This document shows, one piece after another, positions 62,735 to 64,000 of a stretch of DNA of 64,000 bases. Below the pieces are notes generated by a model. The model saw only the letters and a list, made by a program, of their open reading frames with translations, was not told the DNA's origin and made no database searches. The DNA lies in the NCBI GenBank assembly GCA_046349085.1, contig JAXMDA010000005.1:248001-312000 (forward strand), in the 5' to 3' direction. This stretch comes from JAJXWB01 sp046349085 (GTDB lineage: Bacteria > Pseudomonadota > Alphaproteobacteria > Rhizobiales > Beijerinckiaceae). The position numbers and the translations under genes were made by a program. Each line of letters starts with the position of its first letter. Within the stretch, counting starts at the first letter, position 1.

Positions 62735-64000
62735 TTACGCGGCGGCCAGAGCCTTGCGGATCGCGTCGGCGGCCGCTTGCGCCGTAATGCCGCAAGCCGC
62801 GAAGACGTCCTTGTAGGGGCCGCTCATGCCGAAGCCGTGCATCCCCACGAACAGCCCGTCCTCGCCGATGAAGGCGTCCCACCCCTGCCGCACGCCGGCC
62901 TCGATGGCGAGACGCACGGGGGCGTCGCCGATCACGGCCTTGCGCTCGGCGGCGGGGCGGGCGGCGAACAGTTCCGTCGAGGGCACGGAGACGACGCGGG
63001 CGGCGATGCCGTCCTTGGCCAAGAGGTCGCGCGCGGCGAGCGCGAGCTCGACCTCCGAGCCCGAGGCGAAGATGGTCGCCCTGGCGCCGGCCGCGCCGGC
63101 CAGCTCGTAGGCGCCTTCGGCCGTGCGGTTGGCCGCGCCCGCGCCGCGCACGGTCGGCAGGTTCTGGCGGCTCAGCGCCAGCAGCGTCGGGCCGGTCTTG
63201 TGCTCCAGCGCGATCTGCCAGGCTTCCGCCGTCTCGATGGCGTCGGCGGGGCGGATGACCAGCAGGTTCGGCATGGCGCGCAGCGCCGCCAGATGCTCGA
63301 CCGGCTGATGGGTCGGGCCGTCTTCGCCCAGACCGATGGAATCGTGGGTGAAGACGTAGATCGCCTGCACGCCCATCAGCGCGGCGAGGCGGATCGAGGG
63401 ACGGCAATAGTCGGAGAAGACCAGGAAGGTGGCGCCGCCGGGAATGATCCCGCCGTGCAGGGTCAGGCCGTTCATGGCGGCGACCATGCCGTGCTCGCGG
63501 ATGCCGTAGTGGATGTAGCGGCCGCCGTAGGAGCCCGGCGCGATGGAAGCGGCGGACTTGGCCTTCACATTGTTGGAGGGCGTCAGATCCGCCGAGCCGA
63601 GCAGCAATTCGGGAATGTGCGGCGTGATCGCCTCGATCGCCGCCTCGCTCGCCTTGCGGGTGGCGAGCGACGGCTTGTCGGCGGCGTGCTTGTCCTTCAG
63701 CGCGGCGAGCGCAGCTTCGACCTCCGGCTTCAGCTTGCGGGCGAGCCGGCGCTCGAACTCGGCCTTGCGGTCGCCCGCGGCATCGAAGCGGTTTTGCCAT
63801 GCCTTGCGGGCCTCGGCGCCGCGGCTGCCCGCGGCGCGCCAGGCCGCGAGCAGGTCGGCCGGAACCTCGAAGGGCGCCGCCGTCCAGCCGAGCTGCGCCT
63901 TGGCGGCCTTGGCCTCGTCGGGGCCGAGCGGCTCGCCATGCGCCTTGGCCGTGCCCGCGCGATTGGGCGAGCCGAAGCCGATGGTGGTGCGGCAGAGGAT
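62735..64000 (-). CDS. tkt: Transketolase, N-terminal part cut off by the window
   Basis: About 421 residues of the C-terminal two thirds of transketolase are seen. Visible features are the YGIREHGM active-site region, the HDSIGLGEDGPTHQP motif, the RPADAIETAEAW helix, and the C-terminal domain ending near 62735. The reading frame runs off the right edge. Transketolase moves two-carbon ketol groups between sugars with thiamine diphosphate. Its place before gap, pgk and fba is normal for an alphaproteobacterial sugar-phosphate cluster. Confidence 0.95.
   Translation of the reverse strand: MLCRTTIGFGSPNRAGTAKAHGEPLGPDEAKAAKAQLGWTAAPFEVPADLLAAWRAAGSRGAEARKAWQNRFDAAGDRKAEFERRLARKLKPEVEAALAALKDKHAADKPSLATRKASEAAIEAITPHIPELLLGSADLTPSNNVKAKSAASIAPGSYGGRYIHYGIREHGMVAAMNGLTLHGGIIPGGATFLVFSDYCRPSIRLAALMGVQAIYVFTHDSIGLGEDGPTHQPVEHLAALRAMPNLLVIRPADAIETAEAWQIALEHKTGPTLLALSRQNLPTVRGAGAANRTAEGAYELAGAAGARATIFASGSEVELALAARDLLAKDGIAARVVSVPSTELFAARPAAERKAVIGDAPVRLAIEAGVRQGWDAFIGEDGLFVGMHGFGMSGPYKDVFAACGITAQAAADAIRKALAAA

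Overview
The window is GC-rich chromosomal DNA from an alphaproteobacterium, most likely of the order Hyphomicrobiales (Rhizobiales). The evidence is the rRNA operon order 16S, tRNA-Ile, tRNA-Ala, 23S, 5S, tRNA-fMet; a helix-9 type insertion in the 23S gene; the mitofilin-like/HemY gene pair; Omp25-type porin-like proteins; and several families of short palindromic intergenic repeats typical of this order. A gene for (2S)-methylsuccinyl-CoA dehydrogenase points to the ethylmalonyl-CoA pathway, and with glutathione-dependent formaldehyde dehydrogenase and an amine dehydrogenase cluster it suggests a metabolically versatile, possibly methylotrophic organism. The genus cannot be fixed from what is visible.

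Layout. 1-3.3 kb (minus strand): a DUF2332 gene cut by the window edge and the cytochrome c maturation genes ccmABCD. 3.4-18.4 kb: mostly core metabolism (acnA, leuB, frmA, threonine dehydratase, asd), separated by small secreted proteins, two flavodoxin-fold reductases, an HxlR regulator and a beta-carbonic anhydrase. 18.4-23.5 kb: an Omp25-like protein, a CitE-like lyase or thioesterase, and the mitofilin-like/HemY pair. 23.6-26.9 kb: a tight five-gene operon for a tryptophan tryptophylquinone (TTQ) amine dehydrogenase. Its order (large subunit, MauE-like, MauD-like, small subunit, c-type cytochrome) and its cysteine pattern fit aromatic amine dehydrogenase (aauBEDA plus cytochrome) better than methylamine dehydrogenase. 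27-44 kb: a DUF808 protein, mcd, small hypothetical genes, a second Omp25-like protein, a protein built from two copies of an unrecognised domain, a two-domain glycosyltransferase, tRNA-Thr, a TPP enzyme next to a flavoprotein dehydrogenase, an AlkA-type glycosylase with an unusual start, gluQ, a TSUP exporter and an M23 peptidase. 44.2-50.05 kb: a complete rRNA operon with a strong promoter and terminators. 50.1-57.9 kb: a PD-(D/E)XK nuclease-like gene directly behind the tRNA-fMet terminator, DUF72, hydrolase, MFS, aminotransferase, Sel1-repeat and ThiE-like genes, and an AhpD-like protein. 58-64 kb (minus strand): tkt (cut by the window edge), gap, an Fsr-like MFS transporter, pgk and fba, a sugar-phosphate (glycolytic/Calvin-type) cluster.

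The most interesting points are the aau-type amine dehydrogenase operon, which lacks any visible mauG or blue-copper acceptor gene and ends in a cytochrome with no methionine after the haem site; a threonine-rich 22-codon leader ORF upstream of asd that may be a regulatory leader peptide; an apparent AUA start codon on a DNA glycosylase gene; and the tandem-domain protein at 32.4 kb. I did not recognise a large new defence system or mobile element.
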